Below are positions 28,875 through 37,420 of a DNA stretch of 64,000 bases, piece after piece. How positions within the stretch are numbered: position 1 is the first letter of the stretch; every line of letters begins with the position of its first letter. Under the pieces are notes generated by a model. It ran no database searches, was not told the DNA's origin, and saw nothing but the letters and a program-made list of their open reading frames with translations. The DNA is from Pseudomonadota bacterium (GTDB lineage Bacteria; Pseudomonadota; Gammaproteobacteria; UBA1113). Both the position numbers and the translations under genes were made by a program. The DNA lies in NCBI GenBank assembly GCA_021781965.1, contig JAJXVU010000001.1, positions 1 to 64,000 on the forward strand, in the 5' to 3' direction.

Positions 28875-30038
28875 GTGATTAACGCTGTTATCGCTTTAGC
28901 CGTTATTGCCGTTTTTCTGTGGATATATTGGCGCAAAAATCCAAAACAATCTCTAACCTCTACCGGTGTGCCTAAAGATTACTTAGTCGGTTTAAATTAT
29001 TTATTAAATGAAGAACCCGACAAAGCCGTTGAAATCTTGATTAAAACGCTGCAAGTAGACAGCGATACTATAGAGACCTACTTAGCCCTAGGTCATCTAT
29101 TTCGCCGTCGTGGTGAAGTGGATAGGGCCATACGCATACATCAAAATCTTATTGCAAGACCGAGCTTATCCAAGAATGAACGAATGCTAGCCTTGTTAGC
29201 CTTGGGACAAGATTATCTACGCGCAGGTGTTTATGATCGCGCCGAGCGATTATTCTTAGAAGTGATAGACAGTAAAATGTATGTGCAAGAAAGTTACCGT
29301 TATCTACTCGACATTTATCAACAAGAAAAAGAATGGGAAAAAGCTATTCAAGCGGCAGAAAAGCTGAGTGCTTTGAGTAACGATAATGTAGGGCGTCAAG
29401 TAGCGCATTATTATTGCGAATTAGCATTAGAAACACAAAAGAAGTCGGGGCGCGAGACAGCATTTCGGTACTTAAAAAAAGCCTATCAATACGATAAATA
29501 TTGTGTGCGTGCCAGTTGGCTGCAAGGCGATTGGGAAAAAGAAGCCGGACACACTAAAATTGCATTGCGTCATTACCGCCAAGCTTTAAGCGAAGACGCA
29601 GATTTTTTACCGGAAGTATTACCTGCCCTGGTGGCTTGTTATGAAGATTTAAAGGACGAAGCAGCATTAATGGCTGAGTTAAAACAGCTGTTGGCCCAAT
29701 ATCCGCGCATTTCTTTGATTTTGAGTCTGGCGGATCGTTTGCAAAAAACACAAGGAGCGACGGCCGCAGTGGATTTTTTAGCTGAGCAATTACAGCAAAA
29801 ACCTTCTATACGTGGTTTGGAGCGTTTAATTCATTTGCAACAAGCACAGAATGAGCATCAGGGTTTAGAGCAAAGAAATTTGGCCTTATTGCAAACCCTG
29901 ACCGAAGCCTTATTAAAAGATAAACCCATTTATCGCTGTTTACAATGCGGCTATTCTAGTAAAATTTTGCATTGGTATTGCCCCAGTTGTAAAAATTGGA
30001 ATACGATAAAACCCATTATGGGTATAGAAGGGGAGTAG
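28875..30038 (+). CDS. lapB: lipopolysaccharide assembly protein LapB
   Basis: LapB (YciM) regulates FtsH-mediated breakdown of LpxC. The 387-residue protein (GTG start) has an N-terminal membrane anchor (residues 2-17), then several TPR units (for example YLVGLNYLLNEEPDKAVEIL and LALGHLFRRRGEVDRAIRIH), and a C-terminal rubredoxin-like metal site with two CxxC pairs, YRCLQCGYSS and YWCPSC-type (YCPSCKNW). All domains are complete. Confidence 0.95.
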   Translation: MINAVIALAVIAVFLWIYWRKNPKQSLTSTGVPKDYLVGLNYLLNEEPDKAVEILIKTLQVDSDTIETYLALGHLFRRRGEVDRAIRIHQNLIARPSLSKNERMLALLALGQDYLRAGVYDRAERLFLEVIDSKMYVQESYRYLLDIYQQEKEWEKAIQAAEKLSALSNDNVGRQVAHYYCELALETQKKSGRETAFRYLKKAYQYDKYCVRASWLQGDWEKEAGHTKIALRHYRQALSEDADFLPEVLPALVACYEDLKDEAALMAELKQLLAQYPRISLILSLADRLQKTQGATAAVDFLAEQLQQKPSIRGLERLIHLQQAQNEHQGLEQRNLALLQTLTEALLKDKPIYRCLQCGYSSKILHWYCPSCKNWNTIKPIMGIEGE

Positions 30039-30073
30039 CTCTGTCATTGCAATGACAATATACTCATAGCGAT

Positions 30074-30262
30074 TTGCTTTTAGGCGAGGCAGCTTCTGTT
30101 TAAGATGCAAAATTCCGAGCCGCGACCGTTAGGGAGCGGAAAATGAACGAATAACAAGAGCATCCCGGTTTCGCTTGGAGAATAATTAGATGTTTTTAAG
30201 CCAATCAACCAGAGATTTTTTAAAAGATAACAAAGCCTACAATCAAAGCGCGCAGAGTATAG
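30074..30262 (+). repeat. family 3 repeat interrupted by the MITE-like element
   Basis: The left part TTGCTTTTAGGCGAGGCA (to 30091) and the right part AACAAAGCCTACAATCAAAG (from 30229) plus GCGCAGAGTATAG, when joined, line up with the intact copy at 26746-26797. The intervening 137 bp is MITE-like copy C. This arrangement suggests insertion into a pre-existing repeat. Confidence 0.55.
30092..30228 (+). mobile_element. MITE-like interspersed element, copy C
   Basis: It starts GCTTCTGTTTAAGATGCAAA (part of the left terminal repeat), carries the core CCGAGCCGCGACCGTTAGGG, the AATGAACGAATAAC block and a diverged CCCGGTTTCGCTTGG, and ends in a degraded right end (GAGATTTTTTAAAAGAT). No coding capacity. 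It splits a copy of the family 3 repeat. Confidence 0.65.
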
Positions 30263-30296
30263 AGGCACTTCGTAAAGCGCCTCTACAGCATATACC

Positions 30297-31367
30297 CTAA
30301 TTGATAGCGTTAGGTACACTAGAACTAGAAATACTTGCTTGCAGTTTATTTAATTCACTTTTCTTCGAGTCGTTGTTCTGCAATTCTTGTACGGCCAACA
30401 ATGTTTGTACACTTTCCAAAGCGCGGCGCTCTAAATACATTTCATAACGCATTTCGGCCATTAACATCAATTGCTCTTTATTTACTTGTGCTGGGGTAGC
30501 GTTGGATATTTGTGCTAGCCAGCCATTGGGGTCATTGACATTTAAACGACGCGTGGCCATGTACTGATCCAGTGCCAAAGGACTCATGTCCGCTTGGGGT
30601 CCCCCCAATTGTGAGCCCAGCCCTTTTTGTACTATGCGTTCATCGAGCAATGAAAATAGCGTATTCACTCCCACCGATTGCTGCGCCACATAAACACCAT
30701 ATTTTTGTTGAAAAACGTCGATAGGGCCGGTATTATTTTTCAATTCTTGCACTGATACCGGGCCCACCGAGTCGGCCAGACCAGAAACAAATTGCATCAA
30801 GATAAGCGCATTTTTATTGTCTACAGATTTGGGCGTAATAGTATTAGTACTGAGTAACTTACCTATATTAAACTGTGCTAATTTCTGAGCGATGGTCTTG
30901 TCGGAGTCAGTAGATTTAGGGACTAAATCCGATGGATTTAGATTATTAAGCGCGTTGATATCCGCTGTTTGGCTGGTTTGCACTTGTATGTTATTTTGGC
31001 TTGCTTGTGCTTGGGCTGCATTTTGAGTTTGTTGATCAGCCGGCGCTTGCCCTTTTAGCGCAATAAAAGTAATGGCTCGGGTTAGTTCCCAATCTAAATT
31101 GTTAATGTTATGGTTTGCTAGAATATTTTGTATATTGCCCTTCATGCTTTGTGAAAATTCCAGCGGGGTACCCGTAACGAGATTGGCATTTAACCAGCGT
31201 ATGAGGCTGTTGGTGGCATTTTGGGTATTCGCCGCTTGGTTTTGTAGCGCGGATTTCTGATTGGCTGCATTAGCATTATTGTTGTTCGTGGGCAGCGCTG
31301 CCATAACAGCACAGGTGCTAGCCAAAGTGACGATTGCCGTAGTATATTTTAAAAAACGCTTTTTCAT
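30297..31367 (-). CDS. icmX: type IVB secretion system protein IcmX
   Basis: The 356-residue protein has a signal peptide (basic start, hydrophobic TAIVTLASTCAVM, cleavage near MAA) and an Asn/Gln/Ala-rich periplasmic domain. The identification rests on position downstream of icmW in a divergent icmWX/icmV-dotA locus, export signal and composition; IcmX of Legionella is a periplasmic Dot/Icm component and is longer (about 466 residues). The C-terminal half (GPIDVFQQKYGVYVAQQSVG, then MYLERRALESVQTLLAVQEL) looks the best conserved. Confidence 0.75.
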   Translation of the reverse strand: MKKRFLKYTTAIVTLASTCAVMAALPTNNNNANAANQKSALQNQAANTQNATNSLIRWLNANLVTGTPLEFSQSMKGNIQNILANHNINNLDWELTRAITFIALKGQAPADQQTQNAAQAQASQNNIQVQTSQTADINALNNLNPSDLVPKSTDSDKTIAQKLAQFNIGKLLSTNTITPKSVDNKNALILMQFVSGLADSVGPVSVQELKNNTGPIDVFQQKYGVYVAQQSVGVNTLFSLLDERIVQKGLGSQLGGPQADMSPLALDQYMATRRLNVNDPNGWLAQISNATPAQVNKEQLMLMAEMRYEMYLERRALESVQTLLAVQELQNNDSKKSELNKLQASISSSSVPNAIN

Positions 31368-31399
31368 CGTACCATTACCTCAAATGTTGAACTATTCAA

Positions 31400-31789
31400 T
31401 TAAAAACCATAATCCCATTTATTGCGACTATTGTTGTTATTATTTTGTGATGGCAGCTTTAAACCGGTGGCACTGGGTGTAGTTGCCACAGGGGGCGTTG
31501 CTGTTGTCGCGGGGGGAGTGGCAGGAGCGGGCTGCACGGGTTGTACCGGAGTCGGTGCCTGTTGTACCACTATGGGACTATCCGGATTTTGCGCTTGCAT
31601 TGCCGCGGACAAAGTTTGTAATCTTTGCGCCAATATTTGTTGTTGTTGTATCATATTCGTTTGTGCTTGAGCGGCAATGCGATCGGCATTGCTATTGCCC
31701 TGAGCGATAGGATCCACGGCATCGGCATAAATCGCCGTGCAGCAACACACTAAGGTTAAAACCATAATAGCGGCGGATCGTTTCATCAC
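31400..31789 (-). CDS. small exported Gln/Pro-rich protein between icmW and icmX
   Basis: The 129-residue product has a signal peptide (MMKRSAAIMVLTLVCCCTAI, cleavage expected after YADA region) with three consecutive cysteines in its hydrophobic core, a Gln/Ala-rich helical stretch (about 35-70) and a Pro/Thr/Ala-rich linker ending in Asn-rich NNNNNSRNKWDYGF. The start overlaps the icmW stop by 4 nt (ATGA), so translation is coupled to icmW. In Legionella icmW and icmX are adjacent; this extra gene may be a periplasmic accessory of the secretion system. No family recognised. Confidence 0.75.
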   Translation of the reverse strand: MMKRSAAIMVLTLVCCCTAIYADAVDPIAQGNSNADRIAAQAQTNMIQQQQILAQRLQTLSAAMQAQNPDSPIVVQQAPTPVQPVQPAPATPPATTATPPVATTPSATGLKLPSQNNNNNSRNKWDYGF

Positions 31790-32232
31790 TGTTCACTCCC
31801 CAAGGCTTTCATTACTATTTCTATGCGTTCATTGGCGAAGACACGGCCTAATAAACGCAAACGTTCAAATACAATATTGCGGCGTAAGAAGATGCCGGGA
31901 ACATCCTCACTGCTGGCACTGTTTTCTTCAGCATGCATCAATATCTTCGAAGCGCCGCCAGGATGAGCCGTGTCTATGGTTTGTAGCAAACGTAACATGC
32001 GCGCCATCTTCATGTAGGTACAAAGCGTAATAAATTCTTGCTGATGTCCCAGTTCATAATTACCGATCGTTTCTAATGAATCGGCTAAGCCTTGCATAGC
32101 TGTTTCAAATTCGGGCGCTTCATCTACAGTCCAATGCTCGACGCCTTCCATAAAGGAAACGACACGATAGATCATGCCATCGGGATAATCTTTCCAAAAC
32201 TGGTGTACACCATCGTGACTTAAATCAGGCAT
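31786..32232 (-). CDS. icmW: type IVB secretion adaptor IcmW
   Basis: The 148-residue protein matches IcmW, the small acidic chaperone that with IcmS delivers effectors to the DotL coupling complex. Recognisable segments are the start MPDLSHDGVHQFWKDYPDGM, the following YRVVSFMEGVEHWTVDE, and FITLCTYMKMARMLRLLQTI. It is cytoplasmic, with no signal peptide. It diverges from icmV, as in Legionella and Coxiella. Confidence 0.93.
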   Translation of the reverse strand: MPDLSHDGVHQFWKDYPDGMIYRVVSFMEGVEHWTVDEAPEFETAMQGLADSLETIGNYELGHQQEFITLCTYMKMARMLRLLQTIDTAHPGGASKILMHAEENSASSEDVPGIFLRRNIVFERLRLLGRVFANERIEIVMKALGSEQ

Positions 32233-32540
32233 AGTGTTTGTTCCTCACATTTTTTCATCAGTATATCTATTCTTCTAAACTTGTCGCAAGTTTGCTCTTT
32301 TTTAACCCCGCTTAGCTTAAGGCTTTCTTAAGCAAGCAAAAAATACTATACCAGATCTAGAACATTTGCGCCTCAATTACGGTATGATAGGGTCTGTGTT
32401 AATGACAAATGTTGCTTATACAAGCAAGCTTAACAGAAAATTAACACTGTGAATTAATTTGGTACAAACTATGCTATCGTTGTACAAAATTTGATACAAT
32501 GGGCCGTGTTTTAGGGTATTAACCAAAGAGATTATAAATT
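32233..32540. promoter_or_regulatory. divergent icmW/icmV control region
   Basis: This 308-bp region holds: two CTTAAG sequences with an 11-nt period (about 32319-32335), loosely like a PmrA-type tandem; an inverted repeat GTGTTAAT (32396-32403) and ATTAACAC (32440-32447) enclosing an inner hairpin TTGCTT-ATAC-AAGCAA; and two GTACAAA motifs 20 nt apart (32462-32468, 32482-32488) followed by ATACAAT near the expected icmV promoter. No gene is seen. In Legionella icmV and icmW are controlled by CpxR, whose GTAAA-N5-GTAAA site is not evident here. Confidence 0.4.
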
Positions 32541-33017
32541 ATGAGCGTATTTAAAAAGATAGGTCATGGCTTAAGCTGGGCATACAAACCCGCCGTTAAC
32601 GTGAAAGCGTGGATGGGTTGGGATATCATCAAATCTTCCAGCAGCTATGTATACAATTTAGGCAAGAGTCTTTTTGTACCGCAAAAAGCTGGGGTCAGCG
32701 AAAGCTTTGCCGAAGCTTTGGTGCGCCTTAATTTAACGGAAGCCGATTTAAAAATACGCCAGCAAGAATTCATGCGTTTATTTCTCATTTATGCCGCCAT
32801 GGGTGTAGCCATAGTCCTATACAGTGTGTACTTATTTTATAGATTTTCTTTCATGGGTGGTTTATTAACCTTGGTGGTGGCGTCATTAGCCTTTGGCCTT
32901 GCTTTTCGCTATCACTTTTGGGTATTTCAAATTAAGCAACATAAATTAGGCTGCAGCGTGCGTGAATGGTGGAATTCACAGATAGATAACAGCAATAAAG
33001 ACAGTGAGGGTAAGTAA
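32541..33017 (+). CDS. icmV: type IVB secretion protein IcmV
   Basis: The 158-residue protein aligns by eye with IcmV: basic N-terminus with VNVKAWMGWDIIKSSSSYVY, then LGKSLFVPQKAG, RLNLTEADLKIRQQEFMRLF, two transmembrane helices (about 78-97 and 99-116), and the conserved FRYHFWVFQIKQHKLGC followed by VREWW. IcmV is an inner-membrane Dot/Icm component needed for intracellular growth. It is 3 nt upstream of dotA. Confidence 0.95.
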   Translation: MSVFKKIGHGLSWAYKPAVNVKAWMGWDIIKSSSSYVYNLGKSLFVPQKAGVSESFAEALVRLNLTEADLKIRQQEFMRLFLIYAAMGVAIVLYSVYLFYRFSFMGGLLTLVVASLAFGLAFRYHFWVFQIKQHKLGCSVREWWNSQIDNSNKDSEGK

Positions 33018-33020
33018 GTC

Positions 33021-36000
33021 ATGAAACGTATTTTAGCACTACTAAGCCTTTGTTTATTAGCACCGGCCATGTTCGCAGCGCCGAATTTTTTTACGCCAGC
33101 GCAAAATGATCAGTCTATGTATTTGCTGGGTTCCTTGTTTGGTAACGTAGGCAATGTGTTAACGGGTTGGGGTAGCTCACCCTTATTGATGAATACCTTT
33201 TATTATTTTAACCAAGCAGTTTTAGTATTAGGCTGTATCGTCATTGTTTATACCTTAATCGTGTCTACCGTCAATACCTCGCATCATGGTGAGATGATGG
33301 GGCAAAAATGGAATTCAGTGTGGATCCCCATGCGTACCGCCATCGGTTTTGCACTGTTGCTGCCTATAGGCGCAGGAAAGACCTATGCTGTGGTTCAGGC
33401 CATGGTGATGTGGGTGATCGTGCAAGGCGTAGGAGCAGCCGATTATCTATGGTCCAATATGGTAGATCAAGTGGTTTCGGGTGATACTAGTTTTCAACCC
33501 GATACCGCTTCTAGTACGACAGCTGCCAACACGATTATGGTGGCCTTCCAATATTATGTTTGTACCATGCAATTGGTACAGATGCAAACGATTCAAAAAT
33601 ATAGGACACAAAATAATGGGTTTGGACCTACTCAATGGGATGATAATACTTCTCCGTGGAAGAACAATAATAACTATGGTTGGGATGCCCCAGGTATTTT
33701 TTTTACAACCTCTACTGCCCTGGCGGCGACTCCCAATACCAATTTCTGGACTTTTGGGATTGCTAATCCCTCTGGTTGGGCTAATCAGTCACTGTGCGGC
33801 ACCATCTCAAGCCCTGCCGCGCCGAAGGGTTCAAATCCAGCCCTAATCACTTACTATAACAATCAAGCTGCCATTCTCAATATGGCATTGGGAGCGGCTC
33901 AGAGTAGTGCTGGCTCTATACCTGAGGAGTTACTGGGCTCAGATGGACAACCCTTGCTGTTGGCTCATAGCACGACATTTTCGGTCCAAGGTACATCGCC
34001 TACTTTTATTAGTTTTGGTAAGGGTGCGGCAAATTCTTGGGGTCGATATGGAGGTAATTGGTTAGGCGATTATGGTGGTAGTAGTCAACCCGGTAAGTCG
34101 AGTGGCACACCCGATAGCCGTGCTGGAATATCATCTACAGATAGCAACAGTGAGACTAATCCTCCAAGTGGCAGCCCCCAATTGAATGGCCGGTTTAGAG
34201 GGTTGCAAATTATGTTGCCTTATATCGATACTAGCACGGGTAAATATGCCAGAGACAGCACAACAGGCAAGTTGCTGTATCAAAAAAATTATCTTCCCAC
34301 GGTAGCCTATTTGGCGGAGTTATTGTCTCAAAATATAGATGCAGGTTCGCCTACCAGTACGCCTACTGCAGAAGTAAGTACAAATAGCATAGGGAGTAGT
34401 AGTGAAGGTAAGGGCGGTGTTTATGTCATTGCCAGCTCTAGTCAAGTACCGCAGTATGTGACACAACAATTAGCACTGATTGCGCAAGCGTATACCGATG
34501 CAACGGCAGCCAATTATGCCGCTTATCAGAATGCCATATCGGGAGGCGATAATGTACCGCAGGCTGGTTCTAAAATAGCCGCCGGTGCAGCTGCCGCAAA
34601 ATTTAATGGCTGGGCTAGTGCTGGCGCCTTTTATTTGAATATGGCTAAAATATTGCAAGCCACTACTGCCGATATTGTAGCCACGGACGATTATAGCTAT
34701 GGCTCTTTGGCTTGTACGACTGGGATTGGTCCAAGTAAGGAAGCGTCCGACAATGGTATGTTATGCAAAGATGCGCGCAGTCCTGCAGACGTGGGTGGTG
34801 TCAGACGTGATTTTAATAGCAATAATAAACCGAAGTCGAATAGCACTCAATTGGGCGATGCCATCACGCAAGCGCAAGATGTCACGAACCAAGCCACGGG
34901 AGCAATACTAGACTTCTATGGCAATGATGATAATTCCGAGTCGGATATACCGGGCCCGTGTCAGGATACTCAAAATACGTCTAACCCACCACCTGGACCT
35001 ATCACGCCAGGAGGACAAACCACGACGCCAGGATATATTTATAATGGTACGGGTTATTATTACAACGCCAACGACCCTAACAATCCCTATCGTCAAAAAT
35101 GCGGTCTTTACAACAGTACGGGTTATGGTGCTTTTAGTACATCTAATTTTACCAAACCCAAATTTCCAAAGATGATCATCAATCCTCTAGGCTGGTATAA
35201 ATATGTGAATGGCATGATGATTTACAATTTTTCCCAAACCTTAGCGCCTATGTTGCAAATGGGGCAAGCTTCCACCATGCAAAATCCCATTTTAACCTTG
35301 CGTCAATCTGGGATACGCTTATTAAATACCAGTGCTGCGCTATACCATGCGGGCTTAAATTATATGTGGATTTCAGGTTTGGTGTCCTATGTGGCATCTA
35401 ATTGGAGTCCTATAGCCGGTGCGGCATTCAGTACCTTCAACTGGGCCGCTTCTATGGCCACAGCGATGGTAGGGGCGATGATGGCCATGGGTGCTATTCT
35501 GGCGTATTACTTTCCGATGATTCCTTATCTGGTATTTACCTTTGCTACCATACAATGGCTCATTTTAACGGTAGAAGCGATGACCGCGGCACCGTTGATG
35601 GCTTTAGGGATATTGCATCCCGAAGGCAACCATGAAGTTTTTGGTCATAGCAGCATGGGTATAGCCATATTGTCGACAGTATTTTTACGTCCATCGCTGA
35701 TGATAGTCGGTTATTTTGCGGCAACCCTCATGTGTTATGTGGTGGTGTTGCTGATCAACGCCGGGTTCTTTTTTGCCGCGGGCTCGATGATGACCGGCGA
35801 TACTTCTACCGGCAGCGTATTTGGCTGTGTAGTGGTGTGGATGATGTACCTGAATATGGTTATGGTTGCCATCAACAAGGCCTTTAGCTTGATTTACCAT
35901 ATTCCGGATCATGTGACGCGTTGGATAGGTATCCATGAACCAGGTGGTGGCGATGTTGAACAAATGATGGGTAAAGTCCAGGAAGGCGCGAAACAAGGCG

Positions 36001-36140
36001 GCGACTTGGGTAAAGGCGGTATGGACAGTGCTGCAAATGCTAGGATGGGTTCGGCAGCAACTGCGGGTCAACAACGCTCCGCCAGCCCAAAGAAGAAAGA
36101 GAAAAAGAAAGAAGGCGGGGACGATAAGGCTGAAAAATAA
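33021..36140 (+). CDS. dotA: type IVB secretion integral membrane protein DotA
   Basis: The 1039-residue protein has a signal peptide (ILALLSLCLLAPAMFA), then FFTPAQNDQSMYLLGSLFGN typical of DotA, several transmembrane helices near the N-terminus (about 60-150), a long Ser/Thr/Gly/Asn-rich periplasmic loop (about 160-700), and a cluster of C-terminal helices (about 770-970) with PMIPYLVFTFATIQWLILTV and MTAAPLMALGILHPEG. A Lys-rich tail closes the protein. DotA is an essential Dot/Icm component and the polytopic inner-membrane protein of the apparatus. Length and topology fit the family. Confidence 0.97.
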   Translation: MKRILALLSLCLLAPAMFAAPNFFTPAQNDQSMYLLGSLFGNVGNVLTGWGSSPLLMNTFYYFNQAVLVLGCIVIVYTLIVSTVNTSHHGEMMGQKWNSVWIPMRTAIGFALLLPIGAGKTYAVVQAMVMWVIVQGVGAADYLWSNMVDQVVSGDTSFQPDTASSTTAANTIMVAFQYYVCTMQLVQMQTIQKYRTQNNGFGPTQWDDNTSPWKNNNNYGWDAPGIFFTTSTALAATPNTNFWTFGIANPSGWANQSLCGTISSPAAPKGSNPALITYYNNQAAILNMALGAAQSSAGSIPEELLGSDGQPLLLAHSTTFSVQGTSPTFISFGKGAANSWGRYGGNWLGDYGGSSQPGKSSGTPDSRAGISSTDSNSETNPPSGSPQLNGRFRGLQIMLPYIDTSTGKYARDSTTGKLLYQKNYLPTVAYLAELLSQNIDAGSPTSTPTAEVSTNSIGSSSEGKGGVYVIASSSQVPQYVTQQLALIAQAYTDATAANYAAYQNAISGGDNVPQAGSKIAAGAAAAKFNGWASAGAFYLNMAKILQATTADIVATDDYSYGSLACTTGIGPSKEASDNGMLCKDARSPADVGGVRRDFNSNNKPKSNSTQLGDAITQAQDVTNQATGAILDFYGNDDNSESDIPGPCQDTQNTSNPPPGPITPGGQTTTPGYIYNGTGYYYNANDPNNPYRQKCGLYNSTGYGAFSTSNFTKPKFPKMIINPLGWYKYVNGMMIYNFSQTLAPMLQMGQASTMQNPILTLRQSGIRLLNTSAALYHAGLNYMWISGLVSYVASNWSPIAGAAFSTFNWAASMATAMVGAMMAMGAILAYYFPMIPYLVFTFATIQWLILTVEAMTAAPLMALGILHPEGNHEVFGHSSMGIAILSTVFLRPSLMIVGYFAATLMCYVVVLLINAGFFFAAGSMMTGDTSTGSVFGCVVVWMMYLNMVMVAINKAFSLIYHIPDHVTRWIGIHEPGGGDVEQMMGKVQEGAKQGGDLGKGGMDSAANARMGSAATAGQQRSASPKKKEKKKEGGDDKAEK

Positions 36141-36178
36141 TGAGATTTAAGTCTCTCATCCGATAATGGATGGAACAC

Positions 36179-36197
36179 GGGGCCGTTAGGTGGCCCC
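36179..36197 (+). terminator. GC-rich hairpin after dotA
   Basis: GGGGCC (36179-36184) and GGCCCC (36192-36197) form a 6-bp stem with a 7-nt loop, 38 nt after the dotA stop. No T-tract follows, so termination is uncertain. Confidence 0.35.
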
Positions 36198-36209
36198 AAT
36201 TGGGTAAGG

Positions 36210-36238
36210 TTGACTTATATTTACACAGTCGGTATAAT
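36210..36238 (+). promoter_or_regulatory. near-consensus sigma70 promoter
   Basis: TTGACT (36210-36215) and TATAAT (36233-36238) are separated by exactly 17 bp. It drives the gene starting at 36275 and shows that a longer upstream reading frame is not the real start. Confidence 0.8.
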
Positions 36239-36274
36239 ATAAGTAAGATTGGTTTTTTAACCGAGGAGCAGATT

Positions 36275-36760
36275 ATGGTTGATATTAAAGAAGAAGAAGA
36301 AAAATCCCTAGCAGGGAAAGCCTTTCATTTTGTAACAAATCCTTTAGCCGATACGGCCAAGGGTTTAGGCCGCGTAGCGGAAGAGCTTGGGGATCTGAAA
36401 GATGCAGAGAAAGACGCCTATAATAAGAATTTAGGTCCAGGTGGTTCCTTGTTGAAAGCCGCTGGTCATGGCCTCTTACTGAAATTACTACAGGCTGGAG
36501 AAAAAACTACAGATGAGACGGCAAAGGCTGTAGATAGTATAAAACTAGACGGTGGTGACAAGGGGAGTGCACAATTCGATAGTAAAGGGGGGCTGGCGGG
36601 GTTGTACAATACTACATCCAGGGTTAATACGAGTGCCCTGCCTAAAACCGATGAGCCCTTAAGCGAAGAAGTAAAGATGAAGTTAGAACGCTTTTTCAAA
36701 GGTTCTGAAGCGGATGCCCCAGCGCCTGGTGGGCGTCCTATTGTGGGAAGAGTGCTATAA
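36275..36760 (+). CDS. protein of unknown function downstream of dotA
   Basis: The 161-residue start chosen here (MVDIKEEEEKSLAGKAFHFV) follows GAGGAG at 6 nt and a near-consensus promoter; an in-frame codon 35 codons earlier lies upstream of that promoter. The protein is hydrophilic, with an acidic N-terminus, a helical Gly/Leu-rich stretch (about 55-75: GGSLLKAAGHGLLLKLL), and a C-terminus ending PGGRPIVGRVL. No signal peptide or known domain. Position next to dotA and a strong own promoter make a Dot/Icm-linked or effector role possible, but this is only context. Confidence 0.75.
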   Translation: MVDIKEEEEKSLAGKAFHFVTNPLADTAKGLGRVAEELGDLKDAEKDAYNKNLGPGGSLLKAAGHGLLLKLLQAGEKTTDETAKAVDSIKLDGGDKGSAQFDSKGGLAGLYNTTSRVNTSALPKTDEPLSEEVKMKLERFFKGSEADAPAPGGRPIVGRVL

Positions 36761-36763
36761 ATC

Positions 36764-37417
36764 TTAACTCAAAACCGCCACTTCGCCTTCTACAATGAGC
36801 GGGGCGGCGGTTTTAGCTTTGATCTCTTCTATGCTCACATCATGAGCGCGCTCTAACAAACGAAAACATCCGTTCTCTACACTCAATACGCCTAGATCAG
36901 TCACAATTTTGTGTACGCAATTCACGCCGGTTAAGGGCAAAGTACAGCGCTGCAATAACTTCGATTCTCCCTTGGGGCTAGTGTGCATCATGGCGACGAC
37001 GATGTTTTTGGCCGCAGCCACTAAATCCATAGCACCGCCCATGCCTTTGACCAATTTACCAGGAATCATCCACGAAGCAATATTACCGCTCACATCCACT
37101 TCAAAAGCGCCCAATACGGTTAAATCGATATGGCCACCGCGGATCATGGCAAAGCTATCGGCTGAAGAGAAAAAGGCAGCGCCTTCTATAGCGGTGACGG
37201 TTTCTTTACCGGCGTTAATTAGATCCGGGTCTACTTCATTTTCATTAGGATAGGGTCCTAAACCCAGTAAACCATTTTCCGATTGCAGCATGACTTGAAT
37301 ACCCTTGGGGATGTAATTTGCCACTAGGGTAGGAATGCCTATGCCTAGGTTGACGTAATAACCATCTTTTAATTCTAGCGCAATGCGTTTGGCGATTTGG
37401 TCGCGGTTTAAGGGCAT
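36764..37417 (-). CDS. scoB: 3-oxoacid CoA-transferase subunit B
   Basis: Beta subunit of succinyl-CoA:3-ketoacid CoA-transferase, which activates acetoacetate using succinyl-CoA. The 217-residue protein starts RDQIAKRIALELKDGYYVNL, carries the catalytic glutamate in LQSENGLLGLGPYP (about Glu51), and the typical GGHIDLTVLGAFEVD. It follows scoA after 3 nt. The pair suggests use of acetoacetate or 3-hydroxybutyrate, for example from polyhydroxybutyrate reserves or host ketone bodies. Confidence 0.94.
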   Translation of the reverse strand: MPLNRDQIAKRIALELKDGYYVNLGIGIPTLVANYIPKGIQVMLQSENGLLGLGPYPNENEVDPDLINAGKETVTAIEGAAFFSSADSFAMIRGGHIDLTVLGAFEVDVSGNIASWMIPGKLVKGMGGAMDLVAAAKNIVVAMMHTSPKGESKLLQRCTLPLTGVNCVHKIVTDLGVLSVENGCFRLLERAHDVSIEEIKAKTAAPLIVEGEVAVLS

Positions 37418-37420
37418 GGC

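Noticed and set aside
32319..32338. PmrA box in the icmW/icmV region
   Set aside because: CTTAAG pairs with an 11-nt period are palindromic and lack the TTAATATT character; no properly spaced -10.
36170..36274. N-terminal extension of the unknown gene after dotA
   Set aside because: It would start upstream of a near-consensus promoter; the ATG at 36275 has GAGGAG at the right distance.
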